Below are positions 55,222 through 63,992 of a stretch of DNA of 64,000 bases, one piece after another. Within the stretch, counting starts at the first letter, position 1, and each line of letters starts with the position of its first letter. The notes under the pieces were generated by a model. That model was given only the letters and a program-made list of their open reading frames with translations. It was not told where the DNA came from and searched no databases. This DNA comes from Pantoea vagans (GTDB lineage Bacteria; Pseudomonadota; Gammaproteobacteria; Enterobacterales; Enterobacteriaceae): contig NZ_CP011427.1 of assembly GCF_001506165.1 (NCBI RefSeq), positions 4,030,001-4,094,000 of the forward strand. The letters run 5' to 3'. Position numbers and translations under genes: made by a program.

Positions 55222-56688
55222 TTAACGCCCGGAGATCACTTCCGTAACGATGTCTTGCAAGGCACCGTTGTTGACCTGAATCACGGCTTTATGTGGATCG
55301 AAACGCAGCACGCGCGACAGCGCATCACCACGCGTTCCGTCCAGCAAGGTGTTGACCTGTGCGCTGCGCCAGCACTGGCGCATTTGCGCAATCGTCAGAC
55401 CCGAAAGCCGTTCCAACTGCTGAGCCAGCAGCACGTCATCACTGTCACTGCTGAGCAGCGCACGCACCGCCTGCTCATCTGGTGCATCGGTTAACTGCTG
55501 TAACCAGGCATTGAGCTGGTGGCCCTGCGCGATAAACGGCGAATAGATCATGCACACCAACTGTGTCTCATTCAGGCCAAAAGCCTGTTCAGCAAAGCGG
55601 GCGGCACGCTCACGCGCCCGTTCTATCGCTGCATCGTCCTGATAACGCGCGGCCATTTCGCTGATCAGCTGCGGCGGGAAATCTTTCTTCTCCATCAAGC
55701 CGAGGGCAAAGCGCACATATTCGCGAATGCCTTCGGCGTAGCTGCGCTGCATCAGCGTCTCCGCACGCAGACCGCGAATATGTGCCATTAACGTCGGGTT
55801 ACCGCAGTCCGATTCGGAGAAGCTGAACATCAGTTCATCAAAGCGGAAATGCATGAATTCAGTGAGCAGGGCCCAGTGCGCACCGGCTTCATAGGCGGTG
55901 TCCTGGTAGATATTGAAGAACAGGGGATCGCGCTCAAGCTGCCAGGTAATGCGATGCGCAGGCGTGACCTGATCGGCACCGTAGATATCGGCAAAATAGC
56001 GCTCTGCCACGCCATCCAGGGTTTGCAGGAAACCGCTAAAGCCGCGTGATTTATCCGCCACAGGCGCATCAAACAGGCGTGACAAGTGGCGCGCCCAGGC
56101 GAGGTAGGCGGTCTGCTCCTGTGGGGAATCACCGGTGATGATCACATCGACGCCGCCCGCGTAGTGCGCCGCCAGGCCAAAGGAGTTCACCATACTGAGG
56201 TTGCAGGCGTTGCAGAAGGTGGAACGTGCATCGGCGCGAAAACGGTGGCCATTCATCAGCACATCGTTGCGATTCTGCTGGCGCACGCTGTCGGGCATCG
56301 GTAAGTGGCGATCGAAAGCGCGGATCTGCAAGCCATCGGTCACCAGGCACTCGGTAAAATCATCGTTGTGGATGCGCAAAGCGCGGTACACGCGGTCAAT
56401 ATTCTCCATCACGCTGTCATTCATCGCCGCGTGACGGTTAGTGCTGATACGGAGCTGGAAGGTGCTGCCCTGCTGTTGCCAGATCAGCCCCTGAATGTAA
56501 CGCACATAGGCCACCATGTAGCTGCTGTCTTTACCGCCGCCATACGCAAGCAGCACGCGGTTGCGAGCAGGATTTTCACTATCGGGTAGGGCATCGAGTA
56601 AACGGCGAGAGCAGCGTTGAGCAGAATCGATAATGGCGGGTGTCAGGTAGCCTTCTATTTCTCTCATCATGGTGGGCAGATTATTCAT
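55222..56688 (-). CDS. PP-loop (N-type) ATP pyrophosphatase, first gene of the cluster
   Basis: A 488-residue protein. Near residue 47 it carries LLAYGGGKDSSYMVAYVRY, a variant of the SGGxDS PP-loop that binds the pyrophosphate of ATP, and downstream FCNACNLSMVNSFGLAAHYA, where a C-x-x-C pair could bind metal or sulfur, and DVIITGDSPQEQ. PP-loop enzymes adenylate a carbonyl or carboxylate for attack by ammonia or sulfur. The long C-terminal part (about 200-488) is helical and not recognised. It is the promoter-proximal gene of a six-gene operon. No exact family name can be given. Confidence 0.78.
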   Translation of the reverse strand: MNNLPTMMREIEGYLTPAIIDSAQRCSRRLLDALPDSENPARNRVLLAYGGGKDSSYMVAYVRYIQGLIWQQQGSTFQLRISTNRHAAMNDSVMENIDRVYRALRIHNDDFTECLVTDGLQIRAFDRHLPMPDSVRQQNRNDVLMNGHRFRADARSTFCNACNLSMVNSFGLAAHYAGGVDVIITGDSPQEQTAYLAWARHLSRLFDAPVADKSRGFSGFLQTLDGVAERYFADIYGADQVTPAHRITWQLERDPLFFNIYQDTAYEAGAHWALLTEFMHFRFDELMFSFSESDCGNPTLMAHIRGLRAETLMQRSYAEGIREYVRFALGLMEKKDFPPQLISEMAARYQDDAAIERARERAARFAEQAFGLNETQLVCMIYSPFIAQGHQLNAWLQQLTDAPDEQAVRALLSSDSDDVLLAQQLERLSGLTIAQMRQCWRSAQVNTLLDGTRGDALSRVLRFDPHKAVIQVNNGALQDIVTEVISGR

Positions 56689-56858
56689 TTTTTGACTTCA
56701 TCCTTTGGCGATTAAAAACGCGTTTGCCGTGCTGGCGGCAAACCACGGGAAAAGGAAACGCAATGAATGTCTGAAGCTGAATTAACAGATGCAACCTAAA
56801 GTACTTTGAATGTAATCTGAGGGATACGCACAGATGTGTACGATATGGGGTGGAACAG
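56689..56858. promoter_or_regulatory. Divergent promoter region between the cluster and its MocR regulator
   Basis: The 170-bp region separates the PP-loop gene from the MocR gene. It contains the perfect palindrome AAAGTACTTT at 56798-56807. MocR proteins commonly bind the divergent intergenic region and control the neighbouring operon, so this is the natural place for the operator. GGGG at 56847-56850 is the MocR ribosome site. Confidence 0.5.
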
Positions 56859-58307
56859 ATGACGGCTGGAGCGAGTGAACAGGAGAGTCAGAGTAGTCGT
56901 TACCGTCAGATCGCAGAGCAGATAAAACAAGCCATTCACAGCGGATCGCTGCCGCCGGACAGCCGTTTACCTTCAGTGCGTACGCTGGCCACACAGTACA
57001 GTGTCAGCATGACCACCGCGTTGAAAACATTACGCACGCTGGAGGATGAGCACTACGCTGTGGCGCGTCCTAAGTCCGGTTTTTTTGTCGCGCCACGTAA
57101 GGTGGAAAAGTCACTGCCTGTGCCACTTAACAGCGAACAGCCGCGCGAAGTGGCGCCGCTGGATGAGCAAACCGAACTGCATCTGGCGATGCTGGGCTCC
57201 GATTGTCGCGTCAGGCTGGATCTGGCGAACGGCGATATTTCCCTCTATCCGGTTAAGAAAATTGGCCTGCTGATGCGTCAGATGGGTTACAGCAAACCGG
57301 CACTGTTGGGTAACACGGTGAAAGGCACCGGCTATGCGCCACTCAAGGCAGAAATCGCCCGACGCGCAGTGGATTATGGCTGCAATATCAGCGCGGATGA
57401 CATCCTGATCACCAATGGCTGCATCGAAGCCATTTCACTCGCTTTGCGCGCCACCACGCGTCCTGGTGACATCGTGGCGGTGGAGTCACCTTGCTACTTT
57501 GTGCTGTTACAGATGCTGCACAACCTCAACCTGCGGGTGATTGAAGTTGAAGCTGGGCCTGAGGGCTACGTTAACGTCTCCAAGCTTACGGCGTTGTTCC
57601 AGCGCAAAGCGGTGCAGGCGTATCTCACCATCAACAACATCAATAATCCGCTGGGCAAAAGCATTCCCAACGAGCAGAAGGCCTACATCGCGCGTCAGGC
57701 TGATGAAAACGATGTGGTGATTATCGAGGACGATATCTTTGGTGACACCGCGTTTGGCGAGCGGCGTCCGTTCCCGATGCGCGCTTTCAGCCCAAATGCC
57801 ATCCTGTGCAGCGGCTTTTCAAAAACCGTGGCACCCGGCATTCGCATTGGCTGGGTGCACAGCAGCAACTACATGCGCAAGATTGCCTCACTGAAGTACA
57901 CCACCAGCATGGGCACCTCGGTACTTTCACAGGCGGCGATTGCTGAACTGCTGCGCAGTGGCGGCTACGATGCGCACCTGCGCAAACTGCGCCGTGAGCT
58001 GAAGAATCAAATCCACCATATGCGCCAGGCGGTGCTGCGCTATTTCCCGGCGGGCACGCGCGTATCAGAGCCGGAGGGCGGGTACGTATTGTGGGTGGAG
58101 ATGCCGATGCAGGCGTTAAACGTGCGCGCTCTGTTTCTAAAAGCGCGCAACGCGGGGATCGGCATTGCGCCGGGGCATATCTTCGCCACTGACCACCGCT
58201 ACGATCACTGTTTCCGACTCAACGCCGGGTTTGGCTGGAATGCTGAAGTGGAAGAGGCGATCAAACAGCTGGCACAGTGGTGCCAGCTGTCGTTAACAGC
58301 GGATTAA
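56859..58307 (+). CDS. MocR/PdxR-type regulator: GntR helix-turn-helix plus aminotransferase domain
   Basis: A protein of about 482 residues. Residues 10-80 form a GntR winged helix (RYRQIAEQIKQAIHSGSLPP, RLPSVRTLATQYSVSMTTAL). Residues 110-480 form a fold-type I aminotransferase domain with ITNGCIEAISLALRATTRPG, VVIIEDDIFGD and the PLP lysine in LCSGFSKTVAPGIRIGWVHS. MocR proteins sense PLP or a PLP-amino-acid adduct. It is divergent from the PP-loop operon and most likely controls it. I use the ATG at 56859, preceded by GGGG; a GTG lies at 56850. It converges with avtA across 7 bp. Confidence 0.9.
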   Translation: MTAGASEQESQSSRYRQIAEQIKQAIHSGSLPPDSRLPSVRTLATQYSVSMTTALKTLRTLEDEHYAVARPKSGFFVAPRKVEKSLPVPLNSEQPREVAPLDEQTELHLAMLGSDCRVRLDLANGDISLYPVKKIGLLMRQMGYSKPALLGNTVKGTGYAPLKAEIARRAVDYGCNISADDILITNGCIEAISLALRATTRPGDIVAVESPCYFVLLQMLHNLNLRVIEVEAGPEGYVNVSKLTALFQRKAVQAYLTINNINNPLGKSIPNEQKAYIARQADENDVVIIEDDIFGDTAFGERRPFPMRAFSPNAILCSGFSKTVAPGIRIGWVHSSNYMRKIASLKYTTSMGTSVLSQAAIAELLRSGGYDAHLRKLRRELKNQIHHMRQAVLRYFPAGTRVSEPEGGYVLWVEMPMQALNVRALFLKARNAGIGIAPGHIFATDHRYDHCFRLNAGFGWNAEVEEAIKQLAQWCQLSLTAD

Positions 58308-58314
58308 GCAGCCT

Positions 58315-59553
58315 TTAAAGCTTATCCAGCTCTTCCGCCAGAATCTGTACCGCGCGTTCAATCTTCTCTGCATCCGGCACATAGTTCATGCGCATACACT
58401 GATGGGTATGCGGCCACGCTTGTTCCAGACCAGGGAAGAAGAAGTGACCTGGCACCATCAACACGCCGCGTGCCTTCAGGCGTTGATACAGCGCTTCGGT
58501 GCTGATCGGCAAATCGCGGAACCACAGCCAGAGGAAAATCGCCCCTTCAGGTTTGTGGATCAAGCAGCGGTCTTCCGGCAGATAGCGACGCAGAATCGCA
58601 ATCGTCTCGCTCACCTTGGACTGATAGAACGGCTTGATCACCTCTTCTGACAGACGCAGCAAATCACCACGCGCAATCATCTCATTGGCGATCGCCGGAC
58701 CAATGCTGCCCGGCGCCAGGCTGATTATGCCGTTCATGTTGCCAATGGCGCTGATGGTGTTCTCATCGGCGACGATAATGCCGCAACGTGCACCAGGCAG
58801 GCCGAGTTTCGACAGGCTCATGCACAGTATGGTATTCGGGTTCCACAGCGGACGCGCTTCGCTAAAGATGATGCCGGGGAAAGGCACACCGTAGGCGTTA
58901 TCAATCAGTAGCGGCACGCCGTGTTGCTGCGCCAGCGCATCCAGTTGCATCAGTTCGTCATCGGTGATCACGTTGCCAGTCGGATTGGTCGGACGCGACA
59001 CGCAAATCAAGCCCACATCATCATTCAGCGGCAGGTGCTCGAAATCGACGTGATACTTAAACTGGCCTTCTGGCAACAGCTCAATGTTCGGTTTAGCGGA
59101 AACGAACAGATCCTCTTCTAACCCTGCATCGGCATATCCGAGATACTCCGGTGCCAATGGGAACAGCACGCGTTTCTTACTGCCGTCTGCGCGACGACCC
59201 GCGAACAGGTTAAACAGGTAGAAAAACGCACTCTGGCTGCCGTTGGTGAGCGCAATGTTCTGTGCCGTAATCGGCCAGCCCAGCTCTTCCCGCAGCATCT
59301 TCGCCAGTGAATCCAGCAGCAACGCTTTGCCACGCGGGCCATCGTAATTGCACAGCGCTTCGCTCAGCTTGCCGTCCTGATGCATCTGCTGGAGCAGCTG
59401 ATTAAAGTAGTCATTGATGGCCGGGATCTGCGCCGGGTTGCCGCCGCCAAGCATAATGGTGCCAGGTGTGCGCAGGCCTTCACCCATGTCTTCCATCAGA
59501 CGTGAGATGCCGGAATGTTGAGTAAATTTGTCGCCGAACTGAGAAAAGGACAT
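58315..59553 (-). CDS. avtA: Valine--pyruvate aminotransferase AvtA
   Basis: A 412-residue fold-type I aminotransferase matching E. coli AvtA: HSGISRLMEDMGEGLRTPGT, IMLGGGNPAQIP, LTNGSQSAFFYLFNLFAGRR, RPTNPTGNVITDDEL, PLLIDNAYGVPFPG, the PLP lysine in MSLSKLGLPGARCG and HTHQCMRMNYVPD. It exchanges amino groups between valine, alanine and pyruvate. It converges on the MocR gene with only 7 bp between them. It is a core metabolic gene, probably not part of the cluster. Confidence 0.96.
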   Translation of the reverse strand: MSFSQFGDKFTQHSGISRLMEDMGEGLRTPGTIMLGGGNPAQIPAINDYFNQLLQQMHQDGKLSEALCNYDGPRGKALLLDSLAKMLREELGWPITAQNIALTNGSQSAFFYLFNLFAGRRADGSKKRVLFPLAPEYLGYADAGLEEDLFVSAKPNIELLPEGQFKYHVDFEHLPLNDDVGLICVSRPTNPTGNVITDDELMQLDALAQQHGVPLLIDNAYGVPFPGIIFSEARPLWNPNTILCMSLSKLGLPGARCGIIVADENTISAIGNMNGIISLAPGSIGPAIANEMIARGDLLRLSEEVIKPFYQSKVSETIAILRRYLPEDRCLIHKPEGAIFLWLWFRDLPISTEALYQRLKARGVLMVPGHFFFPGLEQAWPHTHQCMRMNYVPDAEKIERAVQILAEELDKL

Positions 59554-59635
59554 AGGAAGTTAAAACATTGTGATCGGGAATGGGCAACCACCATAGCGCC
59601 CGCGGCGGGCAGGCGCAATGGCTAAAGCAGCGGGC

Positions 59636-60610
59636 TTAACCTTGAATCTGTGGGTTAACGCAGTTTTTCTCAACTTTGCCGCTCAGTGCGGCAATCAGGT
59701 TATCCACCGCATCACGTGCCATACCGTAGCGCGTTTCATGGGTGGCAGAACCGATGTGCGGCAGGGCCACCACGTTCGGCAGCTTGAGCAGTTCCGCATT
59801 AGCGGGAACCGGCTCCACTTCAAACACGTCCAGACCCGCTGCATGAATGGTGCCGTCCTTCAGTGCGGCGGTCAGTGCCTGTTCATCCACTACCGGACCA
59901 CGGCCTGCGTTAATCAGAATCGCGCTGGATTTCATCTGCTTAAGCTGTGCTGCGCCGATCATGTGGTGCGTCTGTTCGGTCAGCGGCAGGCTGATGCAGA
60001 CAAAATCGCTTTCTTTCAGCAGTGTTTCCAGGTCACAGGCGCGCGCGCCGAAACGCGTTTCCGCCTCTTCATGCTGACGACGAGCGTTATAGAGAATGTT
60101 CATGCCGAAGCCAAAGTGCGCACGCTGTGCCAGCGCCAGACCGATGCGGCCCATGCCGAGAATGCCGAGGGTTTTGTGATGCACATCGGTGCCGTAATAT
60201 TCCGGGCCGATGCTCTTCTTCCATTCGCCCGCTTTGACCCATTTATCCAATTCCGTCACACGGCGGGCGGTGCTCAGCACCAGCGCCATCATGGTATCGG
60301 CCACGGTTTCAGTCAGCACGGTCGGGGTGTGCATCAGCAGCACTTTGCGTTGGTTTAGTGCCTCGACGTCAAAGTTGTCGTATCCCACCGACACCGTCGA
60401 GCAGGCACGCAACGCGGGCATCGCCGCCAGCAGATCGCCATTCACTTTCCCGCCGGAACCCAGCAAACCCTGCGCTTCAGCAAATTGCGCCGCGTGTTGC
60501 TGCACGGTTTCTGGCGCAACGTTATTCACTTCGGTCACGGTAAAATGGGCATCGAGCTTCGCGCGCAGGTCATCGGGCAGGCTCTTATACAGAATCACAG
60601 CAGGTTTCAT
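59636..60610 (-). CDS. ghrB: Glyoxylate/hydroxypyruvate/2-ketogluconate reductase GhrB (KguD role)
   Basis: A 324-residue D-2-hydroxyacid dehydrogenase of the same length as E. coli GhrB. The NAD(P) fold is [20 protein letters not shown], and catalytic R, E and H lie in [24 protein letters not shown] and [12 protein letters not shown]. It reduces 2-ketogluconate, glyoxylate and hydroxypyruvate with NADPH. As the last gene of kguE-kguK-kguT it fills the KguD position of the Pseudomonas 2-ketogluconate operon. The ATG at 60610 with GGGAG upstream is chosen over a longer frame. An intercistronic hairpin lies before it. Confidence 0.93.
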   Translation of the reverse strand: MKPAVILYKSLPDDLRAKLDAHFTVTEVNNVAPETVQQHAAQFAEAQGLLGSGGKVNGDLLAAMPALRACSTVSVGYDNFDVEALNQRKVLLMHTPTVLTETVADTMMALVLSTARRVTELDKWVKAGEWKKSIGPEYYGTDVHHKTLGILGMGRIGLALAQRAHFGFGMNILYNARRQHEEAETRFGARACDLETLLKESDFVCISLPLTEQTHHMIGAAQLKQMKSSAILINAGRGPVVDEQALTAALKDGTIHAAGLDVFEVEPVPANAELLKLPNVVALPHIGSATHETRYGMARDAVDNLIAALSGKVEKNCVNPQIQG

Positions 60611-60633
60611 CGTATCTCCCTCAAAATGTGTCG

Positions 60634-60653
60634 GGGAGGCCTTCAGGCCTCCC
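60634..60653 (-). other. Intercistronic hairpin between kguT and ghrB
   Basis: GGGAGGCC, TTCA, GGCCTCCC is a perfect 8-bp stem, 23 bp upstream of the ghrB ATG on the minus strand. It lacks a T-run and so is more likely an RNA-stability or partial attenuation element that sets the ratio of kguT to ghrB expression. Confidence 0.5.
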
Positions 60654-60681
60654 GTGGCAATGGACGCGCTAAGGCACATCC

Positions 60682-61962
60682 TTACGCGTGCTTTGCGCCA
60701 TGAATCGGCGATGTTTTGTTCTCAGCCGGTTTGACAATCAACGTCAGCCATACCGAAACCAGCAGCGCGGCACCCATGAAAATGTAGGAAGCGGCGGGGC
60801 TGCCGGTCGCGCCATTAAGATAGCCCACAATCCAGGAACCGATAAAGGAACCGAGCGCACCCATGCTGTTGATCAGGGCCATGGCACCGCCTGAGACGTT
60901 ACGCGGCAGCATCTCAGGAATGATGGCAAAGAACGGACCGTATGGCGCGTACATGGCACCTCCAGCAATCACCAGCAGCGTATAGGAGAGCCAGAAGTTG
61001 CTGGAACCCACCAGATACGAACCGAGGAACGCCAGCGCACCAATCAGCAGCAGCGGCCAGACAAACAGCTTACGATTTTGTGTTTTATCCGATGCCCAGG
61101 ACACCACCACCATCGCGACAGTGGCGACCAGATACGGCACCGCAGAAAGCCAACCGGCTTCCACCATACCCATCTGCGTACCGTTACGCAAAATGGACGG
61201 CAGCCACAGCACGAAACCGTACACGCCGATGCTCCAGGCAAAATATTGCATGCACAGGATAATCACGTTGCGATTACGGAACGCTTCACCATAGTTGCGG
61301 ACCGCTTTGATGCTCTCCTGCTCTTTCTGCAACTGTGCCTGCAGGGCAGATTTCTCTTCGTCGCTCATCCATTTGGCTTGTGCGGGTTTGTCCTGCACCA
61401 GGAACCACCAGGCCACCGCCCAAATCACGGCGGGAATGCCCTCGAAGATGAACATCTCGCGCCAACCGAAAGCGTTAATCAGATAGCCAGACACCACCGA
61501 CATCCACAGCACTGTGACCGGGTTGCCGAGGATCAGGAAGGTATTAGCACGTGAACGTTCTGATTTAGTGAACCAGTTGCTGATGTAAATCAGCATCGCC
61601 GGCATCACCGCAGCCTCAACCACGCCGAGCACAAAACGGATGGCAGCCAGCATCGGGATATTGCTCACCACGCCGGTTAAAGAGGCGCAGCCGCCCCATA
61701 AAATCAGGCACCAGAAGATCAGCTTCTTCACGCTGCGGCGTTCGGCATACATCGCGCCGGGGATTTGGAAGAAGAAGTAGCCAAGGAAGAACAGGGCACC
61801 CAGCAGCGATGACATGCCTTTGGTGATGCCGAGATCGTCATTAATCCCTGCGGCAGAGGCGAAACTAAAGTTCGCCCGGTCCAGATACGCCAGACTGTAG
61901 GTGATAAACACGATGGGCATGATAAACCACCAGCGTTTTGGCGCGATTGTCTGCGATTTCAT
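60682..61962 (-). CDS. kguT: 2-ketogluconate MFS transporter KguT
   Basis: A 426-residue ACS-family symporter with twelve helices: [60 protein letters not shown] and [16 protein letters not shown]. It sits between kguK and ghrB, so I infer it imports 2-ketogluconate, as KguT does in Pseudomonas. The ATG at 61962 ([20 protein letters not shown]) has an AGAGGAG site upstream. The longer upstream frame runs into repeat sequence. Confidence 0.85.
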   Translation of the reverse strand: MKSQTIAPKRWWFIMPIVFITYSLAYLDRANFSFASAAGINDDLGITKGMSSLLGALFFLGYFFFQIPGAMYAERRSVKKLIFWCLILWGGCASLTGVVSNIPMLAAIRFVLGVVEAAVMPAMLIYISNWFTKSERSRANTFLILGNPVTVLWMSVVSGYLINAFGWREMFIFEGIPAVIWAVAWWFLVQDKPAQAKWMSDEEKSALQAQLQKEQESIKAVRNYGEAFRNRNVIILCMQYFAWSIGVYGFVLWLPSILRNGTQMGMVEAGWLSAVPYLVATVAMVVVSWASDKTQNRKLFVWPLLLIGALAFLGSYLVGSSNFWLSYTLLVIAGGAMYAPYGPFFAIIPEMLPRNVSGGAMALINSMGALGSFIGSWIVGYLNGATGSPAASYIFMGAALLVSVWLTLIVKPAENKTSPIHGAKHA

Positions 61963-62022
61963 GGGTGACTCCTCTGTTTTGAGGCGGGCACATTCAGTGG
62001 ATATGCCTCGGAATAGTGTTGT

Positions 62023-62147
62023 ATACCCTTCATACTTCAAATTTCAGGTGCGTTGGCTACGTGCATTCTCCTCTGTCACTGACTTCAGTAAGCTCCCGAG
62101 GATTCATGCACTTGCCGCCTTCCTGAAATTTGAATTATTTTGGGTAT
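62023..62147. repeat. Full-length ATACCC...GGGTAT palindromic repeat inside the kgu operon
   Basis: The 125-bp element has complementary ends (TACTTCAAATTTCAGG at 62033-62048 against CCTGAAATTTGAAT at 62122-62135, inside ATACCC...GGGTAT) and a core TGACTTCAGTAAGCTCCCGA. This is the Serratia/Erwinia/Yersinia-type intergenic repeat. A second right-end fragment (TCGAATTATTTTGGGTAT) follows directly at 62149-62166. It occupies most of the kguK-kguT gap, so transcripts of the operon would contain a long hairpin there. Confidence 0.75.
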
Positions 62148-62211
62148 CTCGAATTATTTTGGGTATAGAGACAGAAGGATTAGCCAGGTACGCACTTATG
62201 GCGACCGGTGA

Positions 62212-63150
62212 TTAATAATCCCCCAGCGCTGCTCGCGTGGGCAGCCCTTCGCTGTCGCCCGCGACCTGAATCGCCAGCGAGCCGATTTTATTGCCACGCA
62301 GAATCGCCTGCGGCAGTGATTGACCTTCCAGCAGTGCGCTAATCAGCCCCACGGCAAAACCATCGCCCGCACCAACGGTATCCACCACGTTCTCGACCAG
62401 AATCGGCGCGACCGAGCCTTTTTCGCCCTCAGCGGTTTTGTACCAGGCACCGTCGCAGCCGGTTTTGATCACCACGGCACGCACGCCTTTATCAAGATAG
62501 AAATCAGCGATAGCTTCCGGCTGGCGATAGCCGGTGAGGATCAGCCCCTCTTTCTCGCCTGGCAGCACCCAGTCTGCGTACTCTGCCAGCCCATTCAGTT
62601 GCTTGCGCATCTCTTCTTCACTGCGCCACAGCACCGGGCGCAGATTGGGATCAAAGGAGATGGTTTTACCGCGTACGCGCATCTCCTTGGCAGCATGTTT
62701 GCTCAGTTCCAGTGAACTGGCGGAGATCGCGGCGGCCACACCACTCAGATGCAGATGGCGTGCACCCCCGAAGTAATCGGCGTCGAAGTCATCGGGTGAC
62801 AGATGGCTGGCGGCAGAGCCCTGGCGGAAATACTCCACTTCAGGGTCTGAACCGTCATCGACGCGCGACTTGAGCTGAAATCCAGTGCGGTAGCGCGCAT
62901 CCGTGGTCACACAGTGATGATCGACATTCTCTTTCGCCAACTGCTGCAAGGTAAAGCGTCCGAAGCTGTCGTCGCCGACGCGGCTGACCCAACCGACCTG
63001 CAAGCCCAATCGCGCAAGCCCGATCGCGACATTCAGTTCCGCGCCGGCAATGCGTTTAACGAAGTGGTCAGCCGCTGCGAGATCGCCCGCCTGTTGCGCG
63101 ATAAACATCGCCATCGCTTCGCCTATCGTCACCACATCAAGTCGCTTCAT
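62212..63150 (-). CDS. kguK: 2-ketogluconate kinase KguK (PfkB family)
   Basis: A 312-residue ribokinase-like kinase. It begins MKRLDVVTIGEAMAMFIAQQ and has GAELNVAIGLARLGLQVGWV, the keto-acid kinase segment DFNLRP-like FDPNLRPVLW, LPGEKEGLILTGY and the catalytic VDTVGAGDGFAVGL. It resembles KDG kinases, and its place between kguE and kguT points to 2-ketogluconate 6-phosphorylation. The ATG at 63150 is chosen over 11 upstream codons. It starts 10 bp after kguE. Confidence 0.88.
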   Translation of the reverse strand: MKRLDVVTIGEAMAMFIAQQAGDLAAADHFVKRIAGAELNVAIGLARLGLQVGWVSRVGDDSFGRFTLQQLAKENVDHHCVTTDARYRTGFQLKSRVDDGSDPEVEYFRQGSAASHLSPDDFDADYFGGARHLHLSGVAAAISASSLELSKHAAKEMRVRGKTISFDPNLRPVLWRSEEEMRKQLNGLAEYADWVLPGEKEGLILTGYRQPEAIADFYLDKGVRAVVIKTGCDGAWYKTAEGEKGSVAPILVENVVDTVGAGDGFAVGLISALLEGQSLPQAILRGNKIGSLAIQVAGDSEGLPTRAALGDY

Positions 63151-63160
63151 GGTCGACTCC

Positions 63161-63910
63161 TTACACCGCACGCAGCAGATCAACGTAGTGACGGGTTACC
63201 GCCAGCAGATCTGCGCCTTCCAGCGGGAACTCAATGCCGCGCGGCGCATCTTTTGGCAGTGCACTGAGCAGCGGTCGCCAGCTTCCGTCGGTTTCATCCA
63301 GCGCGATGGCGCGGAACGTCTCACCGTGCGGTACGGCGGCCTTAACATGGATGTAGCTGACGTAGCGGCTCAGCTGTTCTGCGGCTTGCAGAGCGTCTTC
63401 ACCTGTCCACACCCAGTTAGCCATGTCGAAAGTCATATCCAGCGGTAACGCCGCATCACAGGCGCGATGGAAGAAGTTCACCATCGGCGCGAGTTTGCTG
63501 TCAGGCGTTTGATCATTTTCGACCACCAGCGTCACCGGCGATGCCGCCAGCACCTCAACCAACTGCGGATCAGAGAGGCCGACGAAATGGCCGAGGGCGA
63601 TTTTAAGCCGCTTGGCACCGATCTGTTCGGCTTCTAACAAGAACTGGGCCAGGCGCGGGTTCAACGTGCCATCTTCTAACCACAACGCCTCGGGTACCGA
63701 GTAACTGGCACTGAGTTGCTGCTCAGCCAGTGCCTTGTTCAGCGTGTGCAAACGCAGCAAATCGTCTTCGCTGAACAGTTCGCGACGGATTTCTACGCCA
63801 TCTGCGCCCGCGGCTTTAATCATCGGCAGCAGTGCCGTTTGCCCGCCCAGTTCCGCGACTTTCTGTGTGCCGTAAGCGGCGGTGACCACGATAATTTCCG
63901 GATGTGCCAT
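63161..63910 (-). CDS. kguE: KguE, sugar-phosphate isomerase/epimerase-like protein
   Basis: A 249-residue AP-endonuclease-2/xylose-isomerase-like barrel: GADGVEIRRELFSEDDL, KRLKIALGHFVGLSD, TLVVENDQTPDSK and LDMTFDMANWVWTGEDALQA, with E, D and H positions that would hold a metal. It is the first gene of the 2-ketogluconate operon and corresponds to KguE of Pseudomonas, whose exact reaction is unsettled. The ATG at 63910 follows AAGGAGAATCG, which fixes the start. Confidence 0.85.
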   Translation of the reverse strand: MAHPEIIVVTAAYGTQKVAELGGQTALLPMIKAAGADGVEIRRELFSEDDLLRLHTLNKALAEQQLSASYSVPEALWLEDGTLNPRLAQFLLEAEQIGAKRLKIALGHFVGLSDPQLVEVLAASPVTLVVENDQTPDSKLAPMVNFFHRACDAALPLDMTFDMANWVWTGEDALQAAEQLSRYVSYIHVKAAVPHGETFRAIALDETDGSWRPLLSALPKDAPRGIEFPLEGADLLAVTRHYVDLLRAV

Positions 63911-63978
63911 TTTCGATTCTCCTTGAGGCCGTTGCGTCTGAAACACGCACCCTACAAACATCATGATAAAAACCTAAA

Positions 63979-63992
63979 TGGAACCGGTTCCA
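63979..63992. promoter_or_regulatory. PtxS-like LacI-family operator upstream of kguE
   Basis: TGGAACCGGTTCCA is a perfect 14-bp palindrome with the central CCGG of LacI-family sites. It is two changes from TGAAACCGGTTTCA, the operator of the 2-ketogluconate repressor PtxS in Pseudomonas. It lies 69 bp before the kguE start and is the likely control site of kguEKT-ghrB. Confidence 0.8.

Noticed and set aside
58315..59553. avtA as a biosynthetic member of the PP-loop cluster
   Set aside because: It is a full match to the housekeeping valine-pyruvate aminotransferase, is read toward the MocR gene as a separate unit, and occurs in Enterobacterales without the cluster.
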